A DNA stretch of 64,000 nt from Amycolatopsis endophytica. GTDB taxonomy: Bacteria; Actinomycetota; Actinomycetes; Mycobacteriales; Pseudonocardiaceae. This document shows positions 1 to 8,909 of the stretch, in pieces. The notes under the pieces are model-generated. The model was not told the origin of the DNA, did no database searches, and worked only from the letters and a program-made list of their open reading frames with translations. Numbering within the stretch: the first letter of the stretch is position 1; every line of letters starts with the position of its first letter. A program made the position numbers and the translations under genes. The DNA is taken from positions 930,001 through 994,000 of the forward strand of contig NZ_JACCFK010000002.1 of the NCBI RefSeq assembly GCF_013410405.1, given 5' to 3'.

Positions 1-834
1 GAGCATCACATAGTTGGTGACGTCGACCGCCAGCGAGATCGACCGGATCCCCGCCAGCAGCAGGCGGCGCCGCATCCACCACGGCGTCGGAGCACCGGCG
101 TCCAGACCGGTCACCCGGCGCACCACGAACCGGTCGCAGCCCGTCGGGTCCTCGATCTCGACCGGCCAAGCCTCGCCCTCGGCCGCGGGCAGGTCCAGCG
201 ACGCCGGGTCGCCGAAGGACACGTCGAGCGCGGCGGCCAGCTCACGGGCCAGGCCGCGCACCGACAGGGCGTAGCCGCGGTCGGGGGTGGGCGTCAGCTC
301 CAGCACGGTGTCACCAAGGCCGAGCACCTCACGCGCCGAGTCGCCCGGGGTCGCCGTCGATGGCGGCAGCACGAGGATGCCGGTGTGGTCCTCGCCGAGG
401 CCCAGCTCGCGGGCCGAGCAGATCATGCCGTCGCTGACGCGGCCGTAGGTCTTGCGCGAGGCGATCTCGAACGGGCCGGGCAGCACGGTGCCGGGCAGCG
501 CGACGACGACCAGGTCGCCCTCCGCGAAGTTGCTGGCGCCGCAGACGATCCCGCGGGTGCGGATACCGGACGGGCCCTCGTTGTCGGCGGTCTCGTCCTC
601 GTCGTCGGAGGCTTCCTCGCCGACGTCGACCCGGCAGAACCGGATCGGCTTCTTGAACTCGGTCAGCTCTTCGATCTCGGCGACGCGGCCGATCACGAGC
701 GGGCCGGTGACCTGGTCGAGCGGGCGGACGTCGTCGACCTCGATCCCGATGCGGACGAAGGCCTCGGCCAGCTCCTGCGGTCCGACTTCGCCGGCATCCA
801 GGTGCTCGAGCAGCCAGCTGACGGGGACTCGCAC
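1..834 (-). CDS. pheT: Phenylalanine-tRNA ligase beta subunit, N-terminal part (cut by window edge)
   Basis: Beta subunit of the cytoplasmic alpha2-beta2 enzyme that charges tRNA-Phe. Only about 278 N-terminal residues are visible; the gene runs off the left edge. It begins at GTG (834-832) with [17 protein letters not shown], the typical start of the family, followed by the EMAP/OB-fold tRNA-binding region (about residues 40-150, with [16 protein letters not shown]) and the beginning of the B3/B4 editing part (TPNR-like segment [11 protein letters not shown]). It starts 1 base after the pheS stop codon, so the two subunits are translated from one message. Identification is secure; the C-terminal two thirds cannot be assessed. 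Confidence 0.97.
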   Translation of the reverse strand, partial: MRVPVSWLLEHLDAGEVGPQELAEAFVRIGIEVDDVRPLDQVTGPLVIGRVAEIEELTEFKKPIRFCRVDVGEEASDDEDETADNEGPSGIRTRGIVCGASNFAEGDLVVVALPGTVLPGPFEIASRKTYGRVSDGMICSARELGLGEDHTGILVLPPSTATPGDSAREVLGLGDTVLELTPTPDRGYALSVRGLARELAAALDVSFGDPASLDLPAAEGEAWPVEIEDPTGCDRFVVRRVTGLDAGAPTPWWMRRRLLLAGIRSISLAVDVTNYVML

Positions 835-1998
<1,164 letters not shown>

Positions 1999-2802
1999 TC
2001 ACCCGGCCGGACGACGAGCCGCCATCGCGCTGGTGTAGAGGCACACGGCGGCCGCGGTGGCCAGGTTGAGGCTCTCCGCCGCACCGTAGAGCGGTATCCG
2101 CACCGGAAGATCGACTTCGGCGAGCGCGCCGGGCGGCAGACCGTGGGCCTCGTTGCCGAAGACCCAGGCGGTCGGCACCGCCGCGTCGACGGCGCCCAGC
2201 TCGGTCTCGGCGTAGCCGTCGGCGGCCAGCAGGCGCAGCCCGGCGGCGCGGCACGCGGCGAGGGTAGCCAGAGTGTCGCGCTCACGGACGAGAGGGAGGT
2301 GGAACACGCTGCCCGCGGAGGCGCGGACGCATTTGCCGTTGTGCGGGTCGACGCTGTCACCGGCGAGGATGACCGCGTCGGCACCGGCCGCGTCGGCGAC
2401 ACGGATGACGGTGCCGGCGTTACCGGGGTCGGCCACGCCCGCGAGCACGGCCACCAGCCGGGCGGTGTGGTCGAGCAGGCCGTCCAGGGGACGGTCCAGC
2501 AGCGAGCAGACCGCGACGATGCCCTGCGGGGTCACGGTCTCGGACAGCCCGGCGGCGGCGCGGTGGGTGATCGGCGAGACGCGCACGCCCGCCTCCCGCG
2601 CCCCGGCGACGAGGTCAGGATGAGCCTGCGCGGCGCGCTCGGTGACGAACAGCTCGTGGACCCCGCCGGGGTCACGAGCGAGTGCCGCGCCGACCGCGTT
2701 CGCGCCTTCGGCCAGGAAGCGACCGGTCTTGTCGCGTTCCGCGCGACGCGTCAGGCGCCGCGCGGCAACGACCCGGGGGGTCCGTTCGGTGAACGGAACC
2801 AC
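1999..2802 (-). CDS. TrmH/SpoU-family RNA 2'-O-ribose methyltransferase
   Basis: S-adenosylmethionine-dependent RNA ribose methyltransferase with the SPOUT knot. The N-terminal part (KTGRFLAEGANAVG onwards) is the L30e-like substrate-binding domain; the C-terminal knot has motif 1 (NAGTVIRVADAAGADAVI), motif 2 (VFGNEAHGLPPG) and motif 3 (IPLYGAAESLNLATAAAV). The exact target (23S rRNA or tRNA) cannot be told from sequence. The start is uncertain: GTG at 2802 is the first acceptable codon near the homologous N-terminus but lacks a clear Shine-Dalgarno; a CTG at 2835 overlapping the rplT stop is the alternative. It lies directly behind rplT, a placement common in Actinobacteria. Confidence 0.9.
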   Translation of the reverse strand: MVPFTERTPRVVAARRLTRRAERDKTGRFLAEGANAVGAALARDPGGVHELFVTERAAQAHPDLVAGAREAGVRVSPITHRAAAGLSETVTPQGIVAVCSLLDRPLDGLLDHTARLVAVLAGVADPGNAGTVIRVADAAGADAVILAGDSVDPHNGKCVRASAGSVFHLPLVRERDTLATLAACRAAGLRLLAADGYAETELGAVDAAVPTAWVFGNEAHGLPPGALAEVDLPVRIPLYGAAESLNLATAAAVCLYTSAMAARRPAG

Positions 2803-2831
2803 CCCGGGCCGGGTCAGATCGGTGCGCTCGC

Positions 2832-3218
2832 TCAGGCCGACTTCTTCTCGTCGCTCGGCCCGGTCGTCACGTGCTGCTTGGCCAGCTCGGCCAGCGCGGT
2901 GAACGCCGCGGCGTCGTTGACGGCGAGGTCGGCGAGGATCTTGCGGTCGACCTCGACACCAGCGGCCTTGAGGCCCTGGATGAAGCGGTTGTAGGTCACG
3001 CCGTTCTGCCGCGCGGCCGCGTTGATGCGGGTGATCCACAGCTGGCGGAAGTCACCCTTGCGGGCACGGCGGTCCCGGTAGGCGTAGTTGAGCGAGTGGA
3101 GCGTCTGCTCCTTCGCCTTGCGGTACAGCCGCGAGCGCTGGCCGCGGTAACCGCTGGCCAGTTCAAGAGTTGCGCGACGCTTCTTCTGGGCGTTGACCGC
3201 CCGCTTGACGCGTGCCAC
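2832..3218 (-). CDS. rplT: 50S ribosomal protein L20
   Basis: Ribosomal protein L20, an early assembly protein that binds 23S rRNA. The 128-residue product starts [15 protein letters not shown], with the basic extended N-terminus followed by the globular helical domain ([17 protein letters not shown] and beyond), all as in the family. It is third in the infC-rpmI-rplT operon; the gap to rpmI is 69 bases and contains a short GC hairpin. The C-terminal tail ([11 protein letters not shown]) is slightly longer than the E. coli protein, as usual in Actinobacteria. Confidence 0.99.
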   Translation of the reverse strand: MARVKRAVNAQKKRRATLELASGYRGQRSRLYRKAKEQTLHSLNYAYRDRRARKGDFRQLWITRINAAARQNGVTYNRFIQGLKAAGVEVDRKILADLAVNDAAAFTALAELAKQHVTTGPSDEKKSA

Positions 3219-3240
3219 GGGTCCGTCCTGTCGATCTCAG

Positions 3241-3258
3241 GGGGCGGGGTGCCGCCCC
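3241..3258 (-). other. Short GC hairpin between rpmI and rplT
   Basis: A perfect 7-bp inverted repeat (GGGGCGG / CCGCCCC) with a 4-base loop lies in the rpmI-rplT spacer, 22 bases before the rplT start. There is no T-run, so it is more likely a structural or processing element than a strong terminator. Confidence 0.35.
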
Positions 3259-3287
3259 GGGGGTTTACGGCGGAAGAGAGGAGGGCG

Positions 3288-3482
3288 TCAGCGGCCGAGG
3301 AGGCGCTTGACCCGGCCGACGTCGTTCTTGGCGACCTCGCCGGTGCCCTCCAGGCGGCGGGTGACGCGGCTCGACTTCTTCTCCATCAGGTGGCGGCGAC
3401 CCGCCTTCTGACGGCGAAGCTTGCCCGAGCCGGTGACCCGGATCCGCTTCGAGGTCCCGCTGTGCGTCTTCATCTTCGGCAT
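3288..3482 (-). CDS. rpmI: 50S ribosomal protein L35
   Basis: Ribosomal protein L35, 64 residues, entirely typical: [20 protein letters not shown] at the N-terminus, the [16 protein letters not shown] core, and a short C-terminal helix. ATG at 3482 has AAAGAGAG a few bases upstream; an earlier in-frame start would add nine unrelated residues. It sits between infC and rplT, the order conserved across bacteria. A strong hairpin lies in the 72-base spacer from infC. Confidence 0.99.
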   Translation of the reverse strand: MPKMKTHSGTSKRIRVTGSGKLRRQKAGRRHLMEKKSSRVTRRLEGTGEVAKNDVGRVKRLLGR

Positions 3483-3502
3483 TGAGTGCTCTCTTTCATG
3501 GT

Positions 3503-3530
3503 GCAGCACACCGGAGATCCGGTGTGCTGC
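3503..3530 (-). other. Strong intercistronic hairpin between infC and rpmI
   Basis: A perfect 12-bp inverted repeat (GCAGCACACCGG / CCGGTGTGCTGC) with a 4-base loop occupies the infC-rpmI spacer. No T-run follows in the direction of transcription. It could be an attenuator, a processing site, or a target for L20 autoregulation, which operates in other bacteria on this operon. The stem is directly visible; the function is inferred. Confidence 0.65.
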
Positions 3531-3554
3531 GAACTGCGTCGGTCGCGGCCGCGG

Positions 3555-4106
3555 TCAGGACTCGACGGGCTCCGCGACCTTCGTCTTGGGCTTGGCGTTC
3601 TTGTGCGGCGCCAGCACCATGATCATGTTGCGGCCGTCCTGCTTCGGGGACGCCTCCACGAAACCCAGCTCGGCCACGTCCTCGGAGAGCTTCTGCAGCA
3701 ACCGGAACCCCAGCTCCGGCCTCGACTGCTCACGACCGCGGAACATGATGGTCACCTTGACCTTGTTGCCCGCGGCGAGGAAGCGGGACACGTGCCCCTT
3801 CTTCGTCTCGTAGTCGTGCTGGTCGATCTTCGGGCGCAGCTTCTGCTCTTTGATGACGGTGAGCTGCTGGTTGCGGCGTGACTCGCGGGCCTTCTGCGCG
3901 CTCTCGTACTTGAACTTGCCGTAGTCCATGAGCTTGCAGACCGGCGGGCGCGCCTGCGGGGCGACCTCGACGAGGTCGAGATCCGCTTCCTGGGCGAGCC
4001 GGAGCGCATCCTCGATCCGCACGATGCCGACCTGCTCCCCGTTCGGTCCGACGAGCCGGACCTCGGGAACGCGGATGCGCTCGTTAATACGTGTCTCGGA
4101 GCTGAT
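3555..4106 (-). CDS. infC: Translation initiation factor IF-3 with an ATC start codon
   Basis: IF-3 binds the 30S subunit and checks start-codon choice. The reading frame gives [17 protein letters not shown], the conserved N-domain, then the linker and the C-domain ([28 protein letters not shown]), 183 residues in all. The start is ATC at 4106: it is preceded by AAGGAGG with 4-base spacing, an in-frame TAG lies 11 codons upstream (4139-4137) with no ATG, GTG or TTG between, and the next ordinary start (GTG 4022) would remove 28 conserved residues. Non-canonical infC starts are the known basis of IF-3 autoregulation (AUU in E. coli). First gene of infC-rpmI-rplT. Confidence 0.95.
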   Translation of the reverse strand: MSSETRINERIRVPEVRLVGPNGEQVGIVRIEDALRLAQEADLDLVEVAPQARPPVCKLMDYGKFKYESAQKARESRRNQQLTVIKEQKLRPKIDQHDYETKKGHVSRFLAAGNKVKVTIMFRGREQSRPELGFRLLQKLSEDVAELGFVEASPKQDGRNMIMVLAPHKNAKPKTKVAEPVES

Positions 4107-4117
4107 GTGGCCTCCTT
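4104..4117 (-). promoter_or_regulatory. infC ribosome binding site and ATC initiator
   Basis: AAGGAGG at 4117-4111 is followed after four bases by ATC at 4106-4104. The near-perfect Shine-Dalgarno compensates for a codon that IF-3 itself discriminates against, the classic feedback arrangement. Confidence 0.85.
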
Positions 4118-4378
4118 GGTCCGAGGTTAGTGTCGTCTAGCTGCTCGACCTGGTGCCCACATACCACGGGCCCCGTCCCAGGTGGTGTGCACCGGGATGC
4201 GGGGCCCTGCTTTCCGATCACGCCCGACCGCTACGACGGACGTTCCGCCGCCACCGGGAATCGCACCTGGTGGCGGGACCGGACCCGGCCACCTCTCGCG
4301 GTGACTCGGGTGGGAGCGGGGCTCCACTTGCCGCCCCCGATTCCTCGGGGACTGGTCGCACGTGGAAGGGTACCAGAC
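4107..4378. other. Divergent intergenic region between infC and the DUF1844 gene
   Basis: About 270 bases with no coding potential of its own; the forward frame is open further upstream but lacks family similarity. It must carry the infC operon promoter (minus) and that of the DUF1844 gene (plus). No convincing -10/-35 pair or L20 leader structure was recognised. Confidence 0.5.
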
Positions 4379-4747
4379 GTGCTAGACGATGGTTCCAACG
4401 CGCCCGGCCCCGGCGATATTTCCCCTCCCGCCCGCGACCTGCAGGACATCCCCAGCGTCGAGGTCATCAGCCGCGCCGCGGTGATGCTGCTGTCCGCGGC
4501 GGCCGAACGGCTCGGGCTCGCCGACGAGGACCCGGACTCCAGCCCGCACCGCGACCTGGACGAGGCGCGCCGCCTGATCACGGCGCTGGCCGGACTGGTC
4601 ACCGCCTCCGCCGAGTACCTCGGTGTGCACGCCGCTCCCCTGCGTGACGGCCTGCAGTCGCTGCAGCGGGCGTTCCGGGAAGCCTCCGCCGTGCCGGACG
4701 CGCCCGGTCAGGGCCCCGGCGAGAAGTACACCGGCCCGGTCCTCTGA
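4379..4747 (+). CDS. DUF1844 domain protein
   Basis: Small acidic protein of 122 residues with the DUF1844 core (IPSVEVISRAAVMLLSAAAERLGL, then DLDEARRLITALAGLVTASAEYLG). Function unknown; homologues are regularly found beside infC in Actinobacteria, which fits here. GTG at 4379 is preferred: AAGGG lies 8 bases upstream and longer forms add residues without family resemblance. Its stop codon TGA (4745-4747) enters the palindromic terminator shared with ridA. Mostly alpha-helical, no signal peptide or membrane segment. Confidence 0.8.
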   Translation: MLDDGSNAPGPGDISPPARDLQDIPSVEVISRAAVMLLSAAAERLGLADEDPDSSPHRDLDEARRLITALAGLVTASAEYLGVHAAPLRDGLQSLQRAFREASAVPDAPGQGPGEKYTGPVL

Positions 4748-4790
4748 CTGAGCGCCGGCGGTGGCGGGCCCGCCACCGCCGGCGCTCAGT
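4747..4790. terminator. Perfect 44-bp palindrome, bidirectional terminator
   Basis: Arms of 22 bases (4747-4768 and 4769-4790) are exact reverse complements, with no spacer. The palindrome begins in the last base of the DUF1844 stop codon and contains the ridA stop codon (4788-4786), so one element can end both convergent transcripts. There is no T-run, as is usual for high-GC actinobacterial terminators. Confidence 0.85.
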
Positions 4791-5166
4791 CCACCACGGC
4801 CAGCAGGTCGATCTCGACGAGCAGGCCCGCGGCCAGCCCGACGTACACGGTCGTGCGCGCCGGGTAGGGCTCCGGCATCAGCTCGTTGTAGACCTCGTTG
4901 AAGTCGCCGAAGTGGTCGCGGTCGGTCAGGTAGGCCCGGACCATCACCACGTCCTCCCAGCCGGATCCGGCCTCCCGCAGCAGGGCCTCCAGGTTGGCGA
5001 ACACCTGGCGCGTCTGCTCGCCCACCGTGGTGCCGACGATCTCCCCGGTCTTCGGGTCGAACGGCACCTGCCCGGCCAGCTGGAGGATGTTGCCCTTGCG
5101 CACCGCGGGCGAGTAGTTCGCGGCGGGCTTGGGGGCGTTCTCCGTGCTGATCGCGACCTTGGCCAT
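4786..5166 (-). CDS. ridA: RidA-family enamine/imine deaminase
   Basis: RidA proteins hydrolyse reactive enamines and imines such as 2-aminoacrylate, released by PLP-dependent dehydratases. The 126-residue length, AGQVPFDP motif and C-terminal YPARTTVYVGL...VEID signature are typical; Arg104 and Glu118 match the residues needed for deaminase activity. It lies 15 bases behind the IclR regulator gene on the same strand. Across the promoter region stands a D-serine dehydratase-like gene whose chemistry would produce 2-aminoacrylate, so this copy is probably dedicated to that pathway. Confidence 0.92.
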   Translation of the reverse strand: MAKVAISTENAPKPAANYSPAVRKGNILQLAGQVPFDPKTGEIVGTTVGEQTRQVFANLEALLREAGSGWEDVVMVRAYLTDRDHFGDFNEVYNELMPEPYPARTTVYVGLAAGLLVEIDLLAVVD

Positions 5167-5181
5167 GCAACAACTCCCTCT

Positions 5182-5925
5182 CTACGGGGTCCATCCGTTG
5201 TGGACGGACGCGTCCTCGGCGGCGGCCCGCAGGTCCGGCAGCAGGGCCAGCAGGCCGTCGAAGTCCAGCAGCACCCGGGGCACCGACAGCGAGACCGCCG
5301 CCAGTACCGCGCCGCCCTGGCCGCGCACCGGCGCGGCGAGGCAGTGGATGAAGTCCTCGTGCTCGGCGTTGTCGACCGCGTACCCGCGTTCGGCGACCTT
5401 CTCCAGCTCGGCCAGGTAGTCCTCGGCGGTGGTGATGGTGCCGGCCGTCAGCGCCGGGTAGTCGAGGGCGCGCGCGACGTGTTCGCGCCTGTCCGCGGGC
5501 AGTGCCGCGACCAGGACCTTGCCCACCGCGGTGCAGTGCAGCGGCGCCCGCTTGCCCACCCGCGAGTACATCCGCACGGTGTGGCGGCCCTCGTACTTGT
5601 CGACGTAGACGACCTCACCGTCCTCGTAGGTGGCCAGGTGCACGGTGTGCCCGGTGCGGTCGTTGAGCGCGGCGAGCGCGGGCGCGGAGGCGCGGCGGAC
5701 GTCGCGGCTTTCCAGTGCCCGGTTCGCGAGGTCGAACAGCGCGCTGCCCAGCCGATAGTGGCGGGAACCCTCACGCTGCACGAAGTGCTGCGTCTCCAGG
5801 GTGCGCAACAGGCGGAGCACCGTGGACTTGTGCACGCCGAGTTCGCCTGCCAGCTCGTCGAGGGTGGTCGCGCCGTCGGCGAGCGCGCCCAGCACGCTCA
5901 GCCCGCGATCAAGACTCTGGCTCAC
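5182..5925 (-). CDS. IclR-family regulator of the D-amino-acid locus
   Basis: 247-residue IclR regulator: N-terminal winged helix (SLDRGLSVLGALADG, ELGVHKSTVLRLLRTLE) and C-terminal effector-binding domain (LHCTAVGKVLVAALP, ERGYAVDNAEHEDFIHCLAAPVRG). GTG at 5925 was chosen because GGAG lies five bases before it; an upstream ATG would add about 17 residues without similarity. It is transcribed divergently from the dehydratase-deacylase-permease operon and co-transcribed with ridA. A compound linked to D-amino acids as inducer is an inference from neighbourhood only. Confidence 0.93.
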   Translation of the reverse strand: MSQSLDRGLSVLGALADGATTLDELAGELGVHKSTVLRLLRTLETQHFVQREGSRHYRLGSALFDLANRALESRDVRRASAPALAALNDRTGHTVHLATYEDGEVVYVDKYEGRHTVRMYSRVGKRAPLHCTAVGKVLVAALPADRREHVARALDYPALTAGTITTAEDYLAELEKVAERGYAVDNAEHEDFIHCLAAPVRGQGGAVLAAVSLSVPRVLLDFDGLLALLPDLRAAAEDASVHNGWTP

Positions 5926-5977
5926 GCTCGCTCCATTGACCTGCCACGGGCCGGATGCTACACCTGTCGCAGTCATT

Positions 5978-6006
5978 TTGCGCAACACGAATTGCACGTG
6001 ACGCAA
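5978..6006. promoter_or_regulatory. Candidate IclR operator
   Basis: Between the divergent starts lie the palindrome TTGCGCAA (5978-5985) and TTGC-N7-GCAA (5992-6006). Two related inverted repeats in an otherwise short divergent gap suggest the IclR protein binds here. No binding-site model was available to confirm it. Confidence 0.4.
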
Positions 6007-6016
6007 CGGAGCACGC

Positions 6017-7318
6017 ATGACGTCGTCCAACTGCACCCTGGACCCTGCGGCGCTGGCGTCGATCGCCGGAGAACGGCTCGACTGGCGGTTCAAGGCACTC
6101 CCCTCCGCCCTCTGGGGCCTCACCCTGGAGGAAGCCGCCCAGCGGCGCCCGGGCCTCTTCGATGACGGGTTCGTCGGGCCGGTGGTCGTGCTCGAAGCAG
6201 ACGCGCTGGAGCACAACCTCCGCACCATGGCGCGGTGGTGCGCCCAGGCCGGGGTCCGGCTGGCGCCGCACGGCAAGACGACCATGGCCCCGCAGCTGTT
6301 CGCGCGGCAGGCGGAGCACGGTGCGTGGGGCATCACCGCGGCCAACGCGAGTCAGCTGCGGGTCTACCGCGCGTTCGGCGTCTCGCGGGTGCTGCTGGCC
6401 AACCAGCTCGTCGATCCGGCTGCGCTGCGCTGGCTGGGTGCGGAGCTGGACGCGCATCCGGAGTTCGAGTTCAGCTGCTGGGTCGATTCGGTGGCCTCGG
6501 TCGAGCTGATGACCGAGGCGCTGCGCGGCACGTCCCGCCCGGTCGACGTGCTGGTCGAACTGGGTGGCGAGGGCGGCCGCACCGGCGTTCGCGATCCGGA
6601 GACCGGTCTGGCGGTCGCCGAAGCGGCGCAGGCCAGCGCGGCGCTGCGGTTGTCCGGTACGGCCGGTTACGAGGGCGCGCTGGCCCACGACGCGGGTGAG
6701 CACTCGCGGGACGTCGTCGCCGCTTACCTGCGGCGCCTGCGCGAACTGACCACTGTCCTCGCCGGCCGGGGCCTGTTCGCCGGGCGGGACCAGGTGATCG
6801 TGACCGCGGGCGGCAGCGCCTACTTCGACCAGGTCGCCGCCGCGCTCGCCGGGGACTGGGGCGAGCTCCCGGTGGTGCCGGTGCTGCGCAGTGGCGCCTA
6901 CGTGACCCACGACGACGGCTTCTACCGCGGCATTTCCCCGTTGGGCGAGCGCCCGCGGATCGACGGAACGCAACCGCTCAAGTCCGCGTTGCGCGCGTGG
7001 GCGCAGGTCACCTCCCGCCCCACGGACGAGCTGGCCCTGCTGACGCTCGGCAAGCGGGACGCCTCCTTCGACGAGGGGCTGCCCGAACCGCAGTGGCACC
7101 GGCGCCCGGGCCGGCCTCCGGAGAAGCTGGACGGCCACACGGTGACCGCGATGAACGACCAGCACGCCTTCCTCGCGCTGCCACCGGGTTCGCCGCTGCG
7201 CGTGGGCGACTGGATCGGTCTCGGCCTGTCCCACCCCTGCACCGTGTTCGACAAGTGGCCGCTGCTGCCCGTCGTCGACGGCGGCACCGTCGTGGACTTC
7301 GTGCGCACCTACTTCTAG
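6017..7318 (+). CDS. D-serine dehydratase-like / amino acid deaminase (fold type III PLP enzyme)
   Basis: Alanine racemase-N fold PLP enzyme of the D-threonine aldolase/D-serine dehydratase (DSD1) group, 433 residues. The PLP lysine is Lys87 in RLAPHGKTTMAPQ. The C-terminal DSD domain ends with GLSHPCTVFDKW; His406 and Cys408 match the zinc ligands of eukaryotic D-serine dehydratase. Expected reaction: deamination of D-serine or D-threonine to a 2-oxo acid and ammonia through an enamine. It starts an operon followed by an N-acyl-D-amino-acid deacylase (10-base gap) and a GntP permease. Substrate range cannot be fixed from sequence. Confidence 0.88.
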   Translation: MTSSNCTLDPAALASIAGERLDWRFKALPSALWGLTLEEAAQRRPGLFDDGFVGPVVVLEADALEHNLRTMARWCAQAGVRLAPHGKTTMAPQLFARQAEHGAWGITAANASQLRVYRAFGVSRVLLANQLVDPAALRWLGAELDAHPEFEFSCWVDSVASVELMTEALRGTSRPVDVLVELGGEGGRTGVRDPETGLAVAEAAQASAALRLSGTAGYEGALAHDAGEHSRDVVAAYLRRLRELTTVLAGRGLFAGRDQVIVTAGGSAYFDQVAAALAGDWGELPVVPVLRSGAYVTHDDGFYRGISPLGERPRIDGTQPLKSALRAWAQVTSRPTDELALLTLGKRDASFDEGLPEPQWHRRPGRPPEKLDGHTVTAMNDQHAFLALPPGSPLRVGDWIGLGLSHPCTVFDKWPLLPVVDGGTVVDFVRTYF

Positions 7319-7328
7319 GAGTCGGAGA

Positions 7329-8909
7329 ATGGACCTCGTCCTGCGGGGCGCGCGGATCGCCGACGGCACCGGGGCGCCCCTGTTCCGGGCCGATGTCGGC
7401 ATCGAGGGCGGCCGGATCGCCGACGTCGCGGAAAGGCTGTCCGGACCGCGCGTGCTCGACGCCGGCGGGCTGGTGCTCGCGCCCGGGTTCGTCGACATGC
7501 ACTCGCACTCCGACCTGCAACTGCTGGCCGAACCGGACCACCTGGCGAAGGTGTCCCAGGGCGTGACCACGGAGGTGCTCGGGCAGGACGGCCTGTCCTA
7601 CGCCCCGGTCGACGACACGACGCTGGCCGCGCTGCGGGAACAGCTCGCCGGCTGGAACGACGATCCGCCCGGGTTCGACTGGAACTGGCGGTCGGTCGGC
7701 GAGTACCTGGACCGCCTCGACCGCGGTGTCGCCGTCAATGCCGCGTACCTGGTGCCGCAGGGCACGGTGCGCATGCTCGCCGTCGGGTTCGGCGACCGCC
7801 CGGCCACGGAGTCCGAACTGGACCGGATGCGTGACCTGGTCGCCACCGGACTGGACGAGGGCGCCGTCGGCATGTCGTCGGGCCTGACCTACACACCGGG
7901 GATGTACGCCTCCGACGACGAGCTGGTCGCGCTGTGCGAGGTCGTCGGCGGGCGCGGCGGCTACTACAGCCCGCACCACCGCAGCTACGGCGCGGGCGCC
8001 CTGGAGGCGTTCGCGGAGATGGTGGAGGTGTGCCGCCGCGCGCGCTGCCCGCTGCACCTGGCCCACGCGACCATGAACTTCTCGGTGAACAAAGGACAAG
8101 CGCCCGATCTGCTGCGGCTGCTCGACGACGCGCTCGACGCCGGGGCGGACATCACCCTCGACACCTACCCGTACCTGCCGGGCGCGACCTACCTGTCGGC
8201 GTTGCTGCCCAGCTGGGCGGCCGAGGGCGGGGTCGCCGCGACGCTGGAGCGCCTGGCCGATCCCGGCACACGGGAACGGATCCGGGCCGAGATCGAGGAA
8301 ACCGGTTCCGACGGCGCGCACGGGGTGCCGATCGACTGGGACAGCATCGAAATCAACGGTGTGCGCTCCGCCGGAAACGCCCATCTCGTCGGGCACTCCG
8401 TCGCCGAATCCGCGCGGCGAGCCGGGATCCCCGCCGCACAGCTGTACTTCGACGTGCTCGTCGCCGAACGGCTGGGCACGTCGTGCCTCATGCATGTCGG
8501 GCACGAGGAGAACGTGCAAGCGATCATGCGGCACCGCACGCACACCGGCGGCAGCGACGGGCTGCTGGTCGGCGATCGTCCCCATCCGCGGGCCTGGGGC
8601 ACGTTCCCCCGCTACCTCGGCCACTACGTGCGCGAACTGGGCGTGCTCGGCCTCACCGAATGCGTCGCGCACCTGACCGGGCGGGCCGCGCGGCGGCTGC
8701 GGTTGGCCGACCGCGGCCTGGTCAAGCCGGGCTGTGCGGCCGACCTGGTGCTCTTCGACCCGGACACGGTGGCCGACACCGCCACCTTCGAGGAACCGCG
8801 GCAGCAGGCCGCGGGCATCCCCTACGTCTTCGTCAACGGCGTCGCGGCCGTCGACGACGGCAGGCCCACCGGCGCACTCGCCGGCCACTCCCTCAGGAGG
8901 TCCGCTTGA
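7329..8909 (+). CDS. N-acyl-D-amino-acid deacylase (D-aminoacylase)
   Basis: Amidohydrolase-superfamily enzyme of 526 residues that releases D-amino acids from N-acyl-D-amino acids. The metal site begins with APGFVDMHSHSD (His58, His60); the large insert and the C-terminal motifs GGSDGLLVGD and HPRAWGTFPRYLG are diagnostic of D-aminoacylases. GGAG precedes the ATG. The usual HLK segment reads HLAHATMNFS here, so the bridging lysine of some relatives is absent, as in zinc-Cys type D-aminoacylases. It would feed free D-amino acids to the upstream dehydratase. Its TGA overlaps the TTG start of the permease. Confidence 0.9.
   Translation: MDLVLRGARIADGTGAPLFRADVGIEGGRIADVAERLSGPRVLDAGGLVLAPGFVDMHSHSDLQLLAEPDHLAKVSQGVTTEVLGQDGLSYAPVDDTTLAALREQLAGWNDDPPGFDWNWRSVGEYLDRLDRGVAVNAAYLVPQGTVRMLAVGFGDRPATESELDRMRDLVATGLDEGAVGMSSGLTYTPGMYASDDELVALCEVVGGRGGYYSPHHRSYGAGALEAFAEMVEVCRRARCPLHLAHATMNFSVNKGQAPDLLRLLDDALDAGADITLDTYPYLPGATYLSALLPSWAAEGGVAATLERLADPGTRERIRAEIEETGSDGAHGVPIDWDSIEINGVRSAGNAHLVGHSVAESARRAGIPAAQLYFDVLVAERLGTSCLMHVGHEENVQAIMRHRTHTGGSDGLLVGDRPHPRAWGTFPRYLGHYVRELGVLGLTECVAHLTGRAARRLRLADRGLVKPGCAADLVLFDPDTVADTATFEEPRQQAAGIPYVFVNGVAAVDDGRPTGALAGHSLRRSA

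Noticed and set aside
4107..4378. Firmicutes-type L20 leader upstream of infC
   Set aside because: No matching pseudoknot or long stems; the intercistronic hairpin at 3503-3530 is a better candidate for control.
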